From: Phenylobacterium sp.
GTDB lineage: Bacteria; Pseudomonadota; Alphaproteobacteria; Caulobacterales; Caulobacteraceae
Direction of reading: 5' to 3'
DNA: 64,000 nucleotides
Assembly (NCBI RefSeq): GCF_030698145.1
Contig: NZ_JAUYNW010000059.1
Span: 1-64,000, forward strand
A program made the translations under genes and the position numbers. This document shows, piece after piece, positions 1 through 7,798 of this stretch. How positions within the stretch are numbered: position 1 is the stretch's first letter; each line of letters opens with the position of its first letter. Under the pieces are notes generated by a model. The model searched no databases. It was not told the origin of the DNA and worked only from the letters and a program-made list of their open reading frames with translations.

Positions 1-282
1 CATCTCCTTGGCGAAGCCCTCCACGTGCTCGGCCTCCTTGGCGAAGAAGCCCAGGGGGATGAACAGCGGGAAGTAGCAGTTGTCGACGCCCATCGCCTTG
101 ATGCGCCGGTCCATGGTCTGCTGGATCCGCTCCCAGACGCCGTAACCCCAGGGCTTGATGATCATCGAGCCGCGCACCGGCGACAGCTCGGCCATGTCGG
201 CCTCGCGCACGATGGCCTGGTACCAGTCGGGGAAGGTGGATTTGTTGCCGGTCAGCCGGCTGACGGAGAGAGCGCGTTGCAT
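1..282 (-). CDS. proS: Prolyl-tRNA synthetase, type 3 (archaeal/eukaryote-like), N-terminal part
   Basis: The gene runs off the left edge, so only about 94 N-terminal residues are visible. The translation carries FPDWYQAIVREADMAELSP, then SPVRGSMIIKPWGYGVWE and CYFPLFIP, followed by EAEHVEGFAKE. These are the class II motif 1 region of ProRS of the archaeal/eukaryotic type rather than the bacterial long type. The enzyme charges tRNA-Pro in the cytoplasm. I place the start at the ATG at 282. The frame stays open upstream, and a GTG at 312 preceded by AAGG is an alternative. The neighbour at 384 is divergent. Family call is firm; whether a second, bacterial-type proS exists elsewhere is unknown. 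Confidence 0.85.
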   Translation of the reverse strand, partial: MQRALSVSRLTGNKSTFPDWYQAIVREADMAELSPVRGSMIIKPWGYGVWERIQQTMDRRIKAMGVDNCYFPLFIPLGFFAKEAEHVEGFAKEM

Positions 283-383
283 GAGGCGCTGTTTAAAGTC
301 GGAAACGGCCACGTCAAAGCCTTGCTCGGCTCCGAGCGGACGCTTATCCCTCGAACACCTGTTTCAAAATGAGGGAGAAGACG

Positions 384-833
384 ATGAACCCGGTGGAGTT
401 CAAGGACCTGCCCGGCCTGGTTGGCCAGGAAGTCGGCGTGTCGGATTGGGTCGAGATCAGCCAGGAGCGGGTCAACCAGTTCGCTGAAGCCACCGGCGAC
501 CATCAGTGGATCCATATTGACGTCGAGCGCGCCACCAAGGAAATCGGCGGCCCGATCGCCCACGGCTACCTGACCCTCTCCCTGATCCCGATGCTGGGCG
601 CCGGCATGCTGCCGGTGAAGGGCGTGACCCGCGGCATCAACTATGGCTCCGACAAGGTCCGCTTCATCAACATGGTCCGCGTCGGCAAGCGCGTGCGCAT
701 GCGCCAGAAGCTGATCGGCGCCGAGCCCAAGGCCGGCGGCATGCAGCTCAAGAACGAATGCACCATCGAGATCGAGGGCGAGGCCAAGCCCGCCTGCATC
801 GCCGAGACGATCTCGGTCATCTACGGGGCGTAG
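384..833 (+). CDS. MaoC-family (R)-specific enoyl-CoA hydratase-like protein
   Basis: A 149-residue single hot-dog domain of the MaoC type, the usual length for stand-alone family members. The signature FAEATGDHQWIH (about residues 33-44) supplies the Asp39/His44 pair of the family's hydratase motif, followed by GPIAHGYLTLSL. By family it hydrates trans-2-enoyl-CoA to (R)-3-hydroxyacyl-CoA, or a close relative of that reaction. The ATG at 384 has GGGAGAAG seven bases upstream, better than the in-frame ATG at 369. It is followed after 7 bp by a VOC gene, so the two may be co-transcribed. The substrate cannot be told from sequence. Confidence 0.85.
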   Translation: MNPVEFKDLPGLVGQEVGVSDWVEISQERVNQFAEATGDHQWIHIDVERATKEIGGPIAHGYLTLSLIPMLGAGMLPVKGVTRGINYGSDKVRFINMVRVGKRVRMRQKLIGAEPKAGGMQLKNECTIEIEGEAKPACIAETISVIYGA

Positions 834-840
834 GCGCCCC

Positions 841-1266
841 TTGCGCGGTTCGATCCACCATCTGGATCTGACCGTTCAGGATCCCTGGGCCTCGCGGAAC
901 TTCTACGCGAGCGTCCTGGGGTTCCTGGGCTACCGCCTGGTCGACGATCATCCCCGCGGCTTCGATCTCGACCTGAAGACGCCCGAGGGATTCTGCTCTG
1001 TCGGGATAGTCAAGGCCCACGACCTGGACCGCCCCCACGACCGCTATTCGCCAGGCCTGCACCATGTGGCCTGGACCGCCGAGAGCCGTGACGATGTCGA
1101 CGCCCTCCATGCCCTGCTGCTGGAGATCGGCGCCGAAATCCTGGACGCTCCGGCCGACTATCCGCGCTACGGCGATCCCTACTACGCGGTGTTCTTCGCC
1201 GACCCCGACGGGCTCAAGCTGGAGTTCGTCTATTCGCCGAGGGCTATCGACGGCTCGGCGTCTTAG
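841..1266 (+). CDS. VOC-superfamily (glyoxalase/dioxygenase fold) protein
   Basis: A 141-residue single VOC domain: IHHLDLTVQDPWASRNFY at the N-terminus, GLHHVAWTAES in the middle and VFFADPDGLKLEFVYSP at the C-terminus. The metal-ligand positions (His in IHHLDL, His in LHHVAW, Glu in KLEFVY) look retained. Such proteins act as lyases, isomerases, dioxygenases or resistance proteins, so the exact activity is open. The start is a TTG 7 bp after the MaoC stop, which suggests translational coupling. The stop overlaps the stop of the convergent protease gene by 3 bases. Confidence 0.75.
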   Translation: MRGSIHHLDLTVQDPWASRNFYASVLGFLGYRLVDDHPRGFDLDLKTPEGFCSVGIVKAHDLDRPHDRYSPGLHHVAWTAESRDDVDALHALLLEIGAEILDAPADYPRYGDPYYAVFFADPDGLKLEFVYSPRAIDGSAS

Positions 1267-2090
1267 TCCCGCGCCAGGGCCTCTTCCGCCGACGCCGCCT
1301 TGGCCCCCGCGAACACCTCGGTGCGCGCCTGGGTGACCGGGGCGGCGGGGTTGTCGATCAGGGAGATGGTCTCGCGGATGAACTTGGCGTGGGTGACGAT
1401 GCCAATCTCCAGGCGTTCGCTGTTCAGCTCCACCTGCTGGGTCAGCAGGCCTGCGATGAACTGGACCTCCGTGGCCTCGGATGCACCCAGGCGGCGACGG
1501 GCGGCCTGGGACATGAACACCGGCCCGCCGGAATTGCCCGGGAAGACGGAGAAGTCGAGGAGGAAGGTCGGGAAGACCTTGGCCGGGGCCACCGGGAACG
1601 ACGCCACGCGGCCGGCCCGCAGGATCGGGAAGCCCGCCTGGTTGGCGGCCAGGCCGCGGGGGAAGCCCAGCGCCATCATCTCGTCGCCGGCGCCGACCTT
1701 GTTGGCGGCGAAGGTGTCGTCCTCGGCCAGCCATGACAGCGGGATCGCGGCCTTGGCGAAGGGCTCGGGCGCGGTGATCGAAATGGCGGCGACGTCGCGG
1801 GACGGATGGGCGGTCCAGAGCTTGCCGCCGCCGGCGTCGCGGATGCGGACGGTCTGGGGCGAATAGCTCCAGCTGCCGTCGGGATTGGCGATGCGGTAGC
1901 CGATCCGCGCCTCGGCGCCCGGCATGCGCGACAGGACGTGGTTGGCGGTGACGAGGACCGTGCGCGGCGCCCCGTCGGGGCCCGCGGACGTGATGAGGAA
2001 TCCCGTGCCGACCGTGCGCGTGCCATCGCCCAACGGCTGCTCGAGTTGAACCGTCGCGTGGATCAGCTCCACTGAAAGGTCCATGACCAT
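1263..2090 (-). CDS. Trypsin-like serine protease
   Basis: A 275-residue S1-fold protease domain with the complete triad: His51 in TANHV, Asp99 in SRDVAAIS and Ser187 in PGNSGGPVF. GTGFLI and LGFPRG are further landmarks of the trypsin_2 group of bacterial proteases. No signal peptide or PDZ domain is visible, so it is either cytoplasmic or secreted by an unrecognised route. I chose the ATG at 2090, preceded by AAGGGGGCG, over an in-frame GTG at 2138 with no ribosome site. The C-terminal 40 residues are Ala-rich and probably disordered. Convergent with the VOC gene. Confidence 0.8.
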   Translation of the reverse strand: MVMDLSVELIHATVQLEQPLGDGTRTVGTGFLITSAGPDGAPRTVLVTANHVLSRMPGAEARIGYRIANPDGSWSYSPQTVRIRDAGGGKLWTAHPSRDVAAISITAPEPFAKAAIPLSWLAEDDTFAANKVGAGDEMMALGFPRGLAANQAGFPILRAGRVASFPVAPAKVFPTFLLDFSVFPGNSGGPVFMSQAARRRLGASEATEVQFIAGLLTQQVELNSERLEIGIVTHAKFIRETISLIDNPAAPVTQARTEVFAGAKAASAEEALARD

Positions 2091-2412
2091 TTCGACGCCC
2101 CCTTCTACGCTACGGAATCTACGCCCCAGACACTCCACTAGTTGTTTAAGAACATGGTTAACGACTAGCCCGCCGCCCGGCCCCGGCCTGCGCCAGATCG
2201 CCGCGCCATCGGCGAGTCGGAGACCGGCGTGGCCGTGAAAATCCCTGTGAAATCAAAGCCTATCCCCTACAGGATGACCTGCATCGGCACCGGGTTCCCG
2301 CCGTTCACGATCTGCTGACCGGAGCGCGGCGCCTTAATATGTGGCGCAGGTGCGGCGTCGCCCGGCCAAGAGGGCCTTGAGAGCCCGCGCGCGGCGTCGC
2401 ATGTAGCGGGCC
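2091..2412. other. Intergenic region between divergent protease and oligopeptidase genes
   Basis: About 320 bases without a supported gene. It is richer in A+T near 2140-2165. It must carry the promoters of the protease (leftward) and the oligopeptidase (rightward). I see no strong -35/-10 pair and no clear RNA gene. Confidence 0.5.
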
Positions 2413-4497
2413 ATGAGCGCTCCTAAACCTCCCGTCGCCCGCCGTGATCCCAAGGTCATCGAACAGCTCGGGCGCACGCGCACCGACGACTACGCCTGGA
2501 TGAAGGACGACAACTGGAAGGAGGTGCTGCGCGACCCCAAGGTCCTGCGCGCCGACATCCGCGAGCACCTGGACGCGGAGAACGCCTACACCAAGGCCAT
2601 GCTGGCCGGCACGGAGGCGCTGCAGGCGCAGCTCTTCGCCGAGATGAAGGGGCGCATCAAGGAGGACGACAGCTCGGTCCCCGCCTCCGACGGCGCCTGG
2701 GACTACTATGTGCGCTACGAATTCGGCGCCGAGCATCCGGTCCACGGCCGCCGCCCGCGCGGACGGTCCGACGGCGAGGTGGTGCTGCTGGATGAGGACG
2801 CCATGGCCAAGGGCAAGGCCTTCTTCCAGGTCGGCGCCGCCCATCACAGCCCCGACCACCGGCTCTACGCCTGGGCCGCCGACGAGCAGGGCTCGGAGTA
2901 CTACACGATCCGGATCAAGGACCTGGCGACCGGCGGGACCCTGCCCTTCCAGATCGACAGCGCCTATGGCGACTTCACCTTCTCGCCCGACAGCCAGTGG
3001 CTGTTCTGGATCTGGCGCGACGAGAACGCCCGCCCCTCCAAGGTCTTCCGCCGCCCGGCCCGCGGCGGCGAGGACGTGCTCGTCTACGAGGAGAAGGACG
3101 AGGGCATGTTCCTGGGGGTCGGCAAGACCTCCGACGACAGCCACATGGTCGTCCACGTGGGCAACCAGGAGACCACCGAGATCTGGCTGATCCCGGCCGG
3201 CGACCCGACCCGGCCGCCCTTCGTGGCCGAACCCCGACGGGTGGGTGTGAAGTACGACCTCGACCATTGGACCGACCGCTGGGTGATCCGCACCAATGAC
3301 GACGGGGCCGTGGACTTCAAGCTGGCCACCTCGAGCGCCGAAATCCCGGCCAGGTCCACCTGGACCGACTTCATCGCCCACGAACCCGGCCGCTACATCA
3401 CCGGCTTCGCGGCCTTCGAGAGCCACCTGGTCCGCGCCCAGCGGGTCAACGCCCTGGACGAGATCGTGGTCATGGCCCGCGACGGCGCCGAGCACGTGGT
3501 GGCCTTCGACGAGGAGGCCTACGCCCTCTCGCTGGAGGGCGGCTACGAGTACGAGACCACCCTGACGCGCTTCGTCTACCAGTCGCCGACCACGCCCCGT
3601 CAGTGGTTCGACTACGACATGACCACGCGCGAACGGACCCTGCGCAAGACCCAGGAGATCCCCTCCGGCCACGATCCGGCCAGGTACGTGGCGCGGCGGC
3701 TCTACGCCACCGCCAGCGACGGCGCCGAGGTGCCGATCACGGTCCTGATGCTGAAGGACACCCCGCTGGACGGCTCGGCGCCCCTTCTGCTCTACGGCTA
3801 CGGCTCCTACGGCCACGCCATGGAGCCCAGCTTCTCGATCCGCAACCTGAGCCTGGTCGACCGGGGCTGGATCTGGGCCGTGGCCCATGTGCGCGGCGGG
3901 TCCGACAAGGGCTGGGGCTGGTTCCTCGACGGGCGCAAGGAGAAGAAGGCCAACACCTTCACCGACTTCATCGCCTGCGCCGAACACCTGGCCGCCAACG
4001 GCTACGGGGCGTTGGGCGAGATGGCGGCCTATGGCGGCTCGGCGGGCGGCATGCTGATGGGCGCGGTCGCCAACCTGCGGCCGGAGCTGTGGAGCGGGGT
4101 CATCGCCGCCGTCCCCTTCGTCGACGTGCTGAACACCATGAGCGACACCACCCTGCCCCTCACCCCGCCGGAATGGCCCGAATGGGGCAATCCCATCGAG
4201 GACGCGGCCGCCTACGATCGCATCGCGTCCTACAGCCCCTATGACCGGGTCGCGCCCCGGCCCTACCCGGCGATCCTGGCCACCGGCGGCCTGTCCGACC
4301 CGCGCGTCACCTATTGGGAGCCGCAGAAATGGGTGGCCAAGCTGCGTGAAAACACCACAGGCCGTGCGCCCATGCTGCTCAAGATCAACATGGAGGCGGG
4401 CCACGGCGGCGCCTCGGGCCGATTCGACTTCCTCAAGGAGATCGCCCTCGACTACGCCTTCGCCATCTGGGCGGCGGAGCGGGGCTGGGAGAAATGA
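2413..4497 (+). CDS. ptrB: Oligopeptidase B / prolyl oligopeptidase family (S9A) peptidase
   Basis: A 694-residue cytosolic serine peptidase, close to the roughly 690 residues of oligopeptidase B. An N-terminal seven-bladed propeller (about 1-400) gates an alpha/beta-hydrolase domain. The nucleophile Ser543 lies in AAYGGSAGGML, Asp629 in GGLSDPRV and His664 in EAGHGG. LLYGYGSYG and VRGGSDKGWGW are typical of the S9A group. It cleaves short peptides, usually after basic residues; I infer that preference from the family. The stop overlaps the ATG of the following acetyltransferase (ATGA), indicating a two-gene unit. Confidence 0.92.
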   Translation: MSAPKPPVARRDPKVIEQLGRTRTDDYAWMKDDNWKEVLRDPKVLRADIREHLDAENAYTKAMLAGTEALQAQLFAEMKGRIKEDDSSVPASDGAWDYYVRYEFGAEHPVHGRRPRGRSDGEVVLLDEDAMAKGKAFFQVGAAHHSPDHRLYAWAADEQGSEYYTIRIKDLATGGTLPFQIDSAYGDFTFSPDSQWLFWIWRDENARPSKVFRRPARGGEDVLVYEEKDEGMFLGVGKTSDDSHMVVHVGNQETTEIWLIPAGDPTRPPFVAEPRRVGVKYDLDHWTDRWVIRTNDDGAVDFKLATSSAEIPARSTWTDFIAHEPGRYITGFAAFESHLVRAQRVNALDEIVVMARDGAEHVVAFDEEAYALSLEGGYEYETTLTRFVYQSPTTPRQWFDYDMTTRERTLRKTQEIPSGHDPARYVARRLYATASDGAEVPITVLMLKDTPLDGSAPLLLYGYGSYGHAMEPSFSIRNLSLVDRGWIWAVAHVRGGSDKGWGWFLDGRKEKKANTFTDFIACAEHLAANGYGALGEMAAYGGSAGGMLMGAVANLRPELWSGVIAAVPFVDVLNTMSDTTLPLTPPEWPEWGNPIEDAAAYDRIASYSPYDRVAPRPYPAILATGGLSDPRVTYWEPQKWVAKLRENTTGRAPMLLKINMEAGHGGASGRFDFLKEIALDYAFAIWAAERGWEK

Positions 4498-5039
4498 TCG
4501 TCAGGCCATCCCTAGAAACCGACGCCCCAGCGCTCGCCGCGATCTACGGCCACCACGTGCTGCACGGCTTCGGCACCTTCGAGGAGGTCCCGCCGAGCGT
4601 GGACGACATGGTCGGCCGCCGCGCCGCCATCGTCGAGCGCGGCCTGCCTTATCTGGTCGCGGAAGACGCCGGCCAGGTGCTGGGCTTCGCCTATGCCGGT
4701 CCGTTCCGCCCCCGCGCGGCCTATCGCTATACGGTGGAGGACAGCGTCTATATCGCCCCCGACGCCATGGGCCGCGGCGTCGGCAAGGCGGTGCTGTCCC
4801 AGGTGTTGGCGGACTGCGAGGCCTTGGGGATCCGCCAGGTGGTGGCGGTGATCGGCGACAGCGGCAACGCCGGCTCCATCGGCCTGCACCGCGCCCTGGG
4901 CTTCGAGCCTTCCGGTGTGGGCAAGAGCTTCGGCTTCAAGCACGGCCGCTGGGTCGACATCGTCTGGATGCAGAAGGCGCTGAACGGCGGCGACGCCCGC
5001 CCGCCGCAGGGTCCGGGGATCGGGCTCGGCGCCGCCTAG
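4494..5039 (+). CDS. GNAT N-acetyltransferase (phosphinothricin/YncA-like)
   Basis: A 181-residue GNAT protein beginning IVRPSLETDAPALAAIY, the usual opening of the Pat/YncA subgroup. The acetyl-CoA pyrophosphate loop is MGRGVGKAVL (about 92-101). HRALGFEPSGVGKSFGFKHGRW is the family's C-terminal motif region. It transfers acetyl from acetyl-CoA to an amine or amino-acid analogue; the natural substrate is unknown. The start overlaps the oligopeptidase stop by four bases, so the two are translationally coupled. Confidence 0.88.
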   Translation: MIVRPSLETDAPALAAIYGHHVLHGFGTFEEVPPSVDDMVGRRAAIVERGLPYLVAEDAGQVLGFAYAGPFRPRAAYRYTVEDSVYIAPDAMGRGVGKAVLSQVLADCEALGIRQVVAVIGDSGNAGSIGLHRALGFEPSGVGKSFGFKHGRWVDIVWMQKALNGGDARPPQGPGIGLGAA

Positions 5040-5104
5040 GCCAGTGGCCCGCGACTTGCGCGGGATGGCGCTACGAACCTAGCGTCGTCCCAAAGGAGTC
5101 CACC

Positions 5105-5236
5105 GTGCGCCCGCGTCGCAACGCCCTCCACCTGGCCCGCAGCGGCCTGACCTTCATCCTCGCCGGCATGGTCGCCCTGGCCCTGATCCAGATCGGCCTG
5201 TTCGTCCGCGCCCTGACCCAGACCCTGGCGGGCTAG
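5105..5236 (+). CDS. Small membrane protein, 43 residues
   Basis: A GTG start with an excellent AAAGGAG ribosome site 6 bases upstream opens a 43-codon frame. It encodes a basic N-terminus (RPRRNALHLARS), one hydrophobic segment (FILAGMVALALIQIGLF) and a short C-terminal tail. Such a layout fits a single-pass inner-membrane microprotein. The upstream sequence TTGCGC...GCTACGAAC (5057-5081) resembles a Caulobacter housekeeping promoter. It lies only 29 bp left of the prophage attachment site. No family recognised. Confidence 0.6.
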   Translation: MRPRRNALHLARSGLTFILAGMVALALIQIGLFVRALTQTLAG

Positions 5237-5265
5237 CCGCGAGCATCGCTCCAGGTTTTGGGAGG

Positions 5266-5312
5266 CGTTGGCTGGGGAACTAGGACTCGAACCTAGAATG
5301 ACGGTACCAAAA
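5266..5312 (+). repeat. attL: 47-bp direct repeat of the tRNA-Gln 3' half
   Basis: Bases 5266-5312 are identical to 44660-44706. The repeat holds the anticodon-proximal, T-arm and acceptor 3' half of tRNA-Gln but not its 5' half. It is therefore the phage-displaced fragment marking the left prophage end. Confidence 0.93.
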
Positions 5313-5511
5313 GCGTTGGGACCGCCCGCGAATTCAATGCCTTGCCTGTAAATGTGGCCGAGATCGGCCACGAAAGATCAATGACTTACAGCGACCGTGT
5401 AAATGGCGAACCGGGTTCGCGGGCCGCCTAATCGGGCCGGCGCGCGACGAGAACATTTCGCGAACCTGTGACTAGACTTTCTTCGTTCTCTTGGCGTACC
5501 GCTTCGGTTCC
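5313..5511. other. Non-coding left prophage end with candidate integrase arm sites
   Basis: No supported gene. It holds an 8-bp-arm inverted repeat (GTGGCCGA at 5354-5361, TCGGCCAC at 5364-5371). It also has CTGTAAATG at 5346, inverted CTGTAAGT at 5384-5391, GTGTAAATG at 5397, and one copy of the 17-bp palindrome at 5405. The TGTAA words recur beside the right end and may be integrase arm-type sites. Confidence 0.45.
5405..5421. repeat. Dispersed 17-bp palindrome, copy 1
   Basis: GGCGAACCGGGTTCGCG matches GGCGAACC-S-GGTTCGCC at 16 of 17 positions. It lies upstream of the rightward left-end genes. Confidence 0.7.
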
Positions 5512-5856
5512 ATGGGCTCCAAGAACCCCGACCGCGTTCCGCTCTCAGCTCGCCGCCACCATGGCGAAACGGTCGGCCTGATGCGCGCCAACAAGTGGAA
5601 GATCCGCAGCGATTGCCCTCACTGCCGGGTTGCAGTGAATATCTCGCTCGACCCGATCATCTGCATGCGCGGGCCGCTCTACAGCCTTTGGGACCGCACG
5701 ATGAAATGCCCCAACGCCGCCTGCAGCGGACAGGCCCGCATCGCTGCAATCGCCCCCGGCATGCACAAGTACGAGGCGATGATCACCGCCAAGCCGTTCG
5801 ATGAACCGCCGGCCTGGCTGCGGGCCCGCGGCATTATCCTCGATCCCAAGGAATGA
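5512..5856 (+). CDS. Phage zinc-ribbon hypothetical protein
   Basis: A 114-residue protein with CPHC and, about 50 residues later, CPNAAC, a four-cysteine zinc-ribbon layout. The central part (NKWKIRSDC to IAPGMH) looks folded, and the C-terminus is GIILDPKE. The start is uncertain. ATG at 5512 is listed; TTG at 5491 and ATG at 5581 are also in frame and none has a good ribosome site. The next small gene overlaps it by ATGA. It is probably a non-essential accessory gene at the phage end. No function recognised. Confidence 0.6.
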   Translation: MGSKNPDRVPLSARRHHGETVGLMRANKWKIRSDCPHCRVAVNISLDPIICMRGPLYSLWDRTMKCPNAACSGQARIAAIAPGMHKYEAMITAKPFDEPPAWLRARGIILDPKE

Positions 5857-6029
5857 ACATGACCTTCCCCCGCCCCGATGGCCTCTACTGGATCCGGTTC
5901 TTTCCAGACGACACCGAGTGGCAAATCGCGCAGCTCGTCGGCGGCGAGTTCTTCCTGATCGGCGTGGCGGACGGCCAGCCTCGAGTCGCCGAAGTGGGAC
6001 CAAGGGTCGAGGCGGAACCCCCAAGCTAA
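5853..6029 (+). CDS. Hypothetical phage protein, 58 residues
   Basis: A 58-residue frame beginning MNMTFPRPDGLYWIRFF and ending VEAEPPS. Its ATG overlaps the stop of the zinc-ribbon gene, which supports coupled translation. The pattern GLYWIRF...WQIAQLVGGEFFLIG resembles small beta-rich phage proteins, but I do not recognise a named family. The next unit downstream is the hicAB promoter. Confidence 0.55.
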   Translation: MNMTFPRPDGLYWIRFFPDDTEWQIAQLVGGEFFLIGVADGQPRVAEVGPRVEAEPPS

Positions 6030-6064
6030 ATCCTGAAACGTGTGTATTTATCCCCATCGCTTAG

Positions 6065-6100
6065 TTGACATGCGGCTCGGGATAGTGTGTATATAAACAC
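6065..6100 (+). promoter_or_regulatory. hicAB promoter and candidate HicB operator
   Basis: TTGACA at 6065-6070 is followed by TATATA at 6090-6095 (19-bp spacer; TGTATA at 6088 gives 17). The near-palindrome GTGTATATAAACAC (6087-6100) covers the -10 and abuts the hicA ATG. A related half, GTGTATTTAT, lies at 6042. HicB-family antitoxins autorepress through such sites. Transcription from this -10 would begin at or very near the hicA ATG, so the mRNA may be leaderless. Confidence 0.6.
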
Positions 6101-6289
6101 ATGAACAGCCGCGACATCATTTCAGCGATCGAAGCCGCCGGATGGGTCAAGGTGACCCAAAAGGGATCGCACGTTCAGTTCAAGCACCCGGAGAAGACCG
6201 GTCGCGTGACGGTGCCGCACCCCAAGAAGGACTTGCCGGTCGGGACGCTCCGTTCCATCGAGCGACAGTCCGGCGTGAAACTGAGGTAG
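6101..6289 (+). CDS. hicA: HicA mRNA-interferase toxin
   Basis: A 62-residue HicA with the complete small dsRBD-like fold. RDIISAIEAAGWVKVTQ is followed by GSHVQFKHP, whose His24 is the catalytic residue, then VTVPHPKKDLPVGTLRSI. Family members cleave mRNA when free of HicB. Toxin precedes antitoxin by five bases, the usual hicAB order. No ribosome-binding site is visible before the ATG, consistent with leaderless translation from the promoter at 6065-6100. Position at the prophage edge suggests a maintenance or superinfection-exclusion module. Confidence 0.93.
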   Translation: MNSRDIISAIEAAGWVKVTQKGSHVQFKHPEKTGRVTVPHPKKDLPVGTLRSIERQSGVKLR

Positions 6290-6294
6290 AACAG

Positions 6295-6687
6295 ATGGCC
6301 CACTACATCGCCTTGATCCACAAGGATCCGGCCAGCGAATATGGCGTCTCCTTTCCGGATTTTCCCGGCTGCGTTTCGGCCGGCGCCACCCTGGACGAAG
6401 CGCGCGCCATGGGCGCCGAGGCCCTGGCCTTGCACATCGAGGGCATGGTCGAGGATGGCGACGCACTCCCCGAGCCGAGCTCGCTCGAGGCGGTCATGCG
6501 CGACCCTGAGAACCGCGACGGTGTCGCCATCCTGATTCCGGTCGACGCCAAGGCCAAGGCCGTTCGGGTCAATGTGACGATCCCCGACGACGCGCTGCGC
6601 CAGATCGACGCCTACGCGGAGGCGCATGGCTACACGCGGTCGGGCTTTCTGGTCGCTGCGGCCAGGAAAGCTCTCGAGGCGGCCTGA
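6295..6687 (+). CDS. hicB: HicB antitoxin with ribbon-helix-helix domain
   Basis: A 130-residue HicB. Residues 1-65 form the partial RNase-H-like domain (IALIHKDPASEYGVSFPDFPGC, ATLDEARAMGAEAL). The C-terminus (VNVTIPDDALRQIDAYAEAHG...SGFLVAAARKAL) is a ribbon-helix-helix DNA-binding domain. It neutralises HicA and represses the operon. The start ATG at 6295 is five bases after the hicA stop. A hairpin at 6702-6728 follows the gene. Confidence 0.93.
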   Translation: MAHYIALIHKDPASEYGVSFPDFPGCVSAGATLDEARAMGAEALALHIEGMVEDGDALPEPSSLEAVMRDPENRDGVAILIPVDAKAKAVRVNVTIPDDALRQIDAYAEAHGYTRSGFLVAAARKALEAA

Positions 6688-6697
6688 GCCCAAACGC

Positions 6698-6728
6698 AAA
6701 AACGCCCCCGGCCATGGGCCGAGGGCGT
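6698..6728 (-). terminator. Intrinsic terminator of the leftward late operon
   Basis: A stem ACGCCC-C-CGGCC / GGCCG-A-GGGCGT (one mismatch, 3-base loop) is followed on the minus strand by TTTTTG. It sits 90 bp after the last late gene and also faces the hicB end, so it separates the two convergent units. Confidence 0.75.
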
Positions 6729-6818
6729 CTCCGAGATCCGCGCGGGCGATCCCCCGAACGCGCGGCGGATCCACGCGCCGTCGCCAGGTAAGCAGGCGCC
6801 GGCGCGGGTCTGGTCAGA

Positions 6819-7091
6819 TCAGTTGGGAACGAGCGGCAGGCCGACGTCGCGGCCGGCCTGCAGGTCGACCATGGTCCCGGCCTGGGACTCTTCGCACGCG
6901 CCGAACAGGGCGAAGATCTGCGCCGCCTCGAGCGGGCCGGCCGCCGCCACGCGCTGCGCGACGGAGCTGCAGGTGATCTTCGGCTTCACCCGCACCTCGA
7001 GCTGGCCGAGGTCGGGAACCATGGCCCGGCTGAGCGGCGAGCAAGCCGACAGGAGGCACGCGGCGAGGGCCGCGATCAGGGGGAGTTTCAT
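6819..7091 (-). CDS. Small phage lipoprotein of the lysis module (possible Rz1-like)
   Basis: A 90-residue protein with a lipoprotein signal: MKLPLIAALAACLLSAC ends in the lipobox LSAC, so Cys17 is the expected lipidation site. The mature part has two more cysteines (TCSS, GACEES) and no recognised fold. It is the last gene of the late operon, directly after the endolysin, where outer-membrane spanins (Rz1) are commonly found. I do not see an inner-membrane spanin partner, so the spanin role is only positional inference. Confidence 0.7.
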   Translation of the reverse strand: MKLPLIAALAACLLSACSPLSRAMVPDLGQLEVRVKPKITCSSVAQRVAAAGPLEAAQIFALFGACEESQAGTMVDLQAGRDVGLPLVPN

Positions 7092-7114
7092 GTCAGTCTC
7101 CGGTTGAAGGCGGG

Positions 7115-7798
7115 TCAGTCCCGCCAGATGGTCGCGGCCAGGCGCAGCTTGCGGATCCGATCGTCGAGCCCGTTCTTCCCGCCATTGATGCGGCGCGTGG
7201 CCTGCAGGGCGTCGTCGATTTCGTTGGCCGTGATCCGCGCATCGATCAGCTCGATCGAGGCCCGCTCGCCGGGGTCGGCCGCGACGATCTCATTGAGACC
7301 GTTCGCCCGCCACCAGAGGGCGGCGATCCTGCAGCCGAGTTGGAATCCGCTGGCCAGCTCGGGATGCTTGACCAGGTCGACGCCGGTCCAGGCCTTGGCC
7401 AGCACGTAGTTCGCGCGCAGCGAAAGCTGGATCGGCGACCGCCCGCGGAACCGCCAGCCGTCGCCCGAGGCCTCGTCGCGGTTGCCGCCCTTGCCGGCGT
7501 AGATCCGGTTGGCGATGGCCTGAGGCCCCTTGGCGATCAGCGCCTTGGCGTCGGCCGTCCCGCGCACCGAGGCGAAGAAGGCGTCGAGCCGCTCCGGAGT
7601 CGACCAGGAGAGGTTCTCGACCCAGCGGGTGAAGCCCTGGCTCTCATGATGGGTCTGCGACATGAAGTGGCGCAGCTCGCGCGGCGTGTCGATCGACGCC
7701 TCGGCGCAGGCGGCCGAGAGGTGCGGGGCGATCGCCAGATAGTCGCACCGGGGCGCGAACAGCCGCAGTTGGGTGACGGTGATCAGAGGCGTGGCCAT
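7115..7798 (-). CDS. Phage endolysin, glycoside hydrolase family 19-like
   Basis: A 227-residue lysin. The motif QTHHESQGFTRW (Glu52 the likely acid) and WRFRGRSPIQLSLRANY are the GH19 chitinase/lysozyme signatures of phage endolysins. It hydrolyses peptidoglycan glycan strands. No signal peptide is present, so release needs the holin. The ATG at 7798 has GAGGACC upstream and lies inside the end of the preceding membrane-protein gene (16-bp overlap), so translation is coupled. Confidence 0.85.
   Translation of the reverse strand: MATPLITVTQLRLFAPRCDYLAIAPHLSAACAEASIDTPRELRHFMSQTHHESQGFTRWVENLSWSTPERLDAFFASVRGTADAKALIAKGPQAIANRIYAGKGGNRDEASGDGWRFRGRSPIQLSLRANYVLAKAWTGVDLVKHPELASGFQLGCRIAALWWRANGLNEIVAADPGERASIELIDARITANEIDDALQATRRINGGKNGLDDRIRKLRLAATIWRD

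Noticed and set aside
2305-4404. A 699-codon leftward open frame opposite the oligopeptidase gene
   Set aside because: Its His/Asp/Gly/Val/Arg-rich translation has no domain pattern; it is the GC-driven antisense shadow of a clear S9 peptidase.
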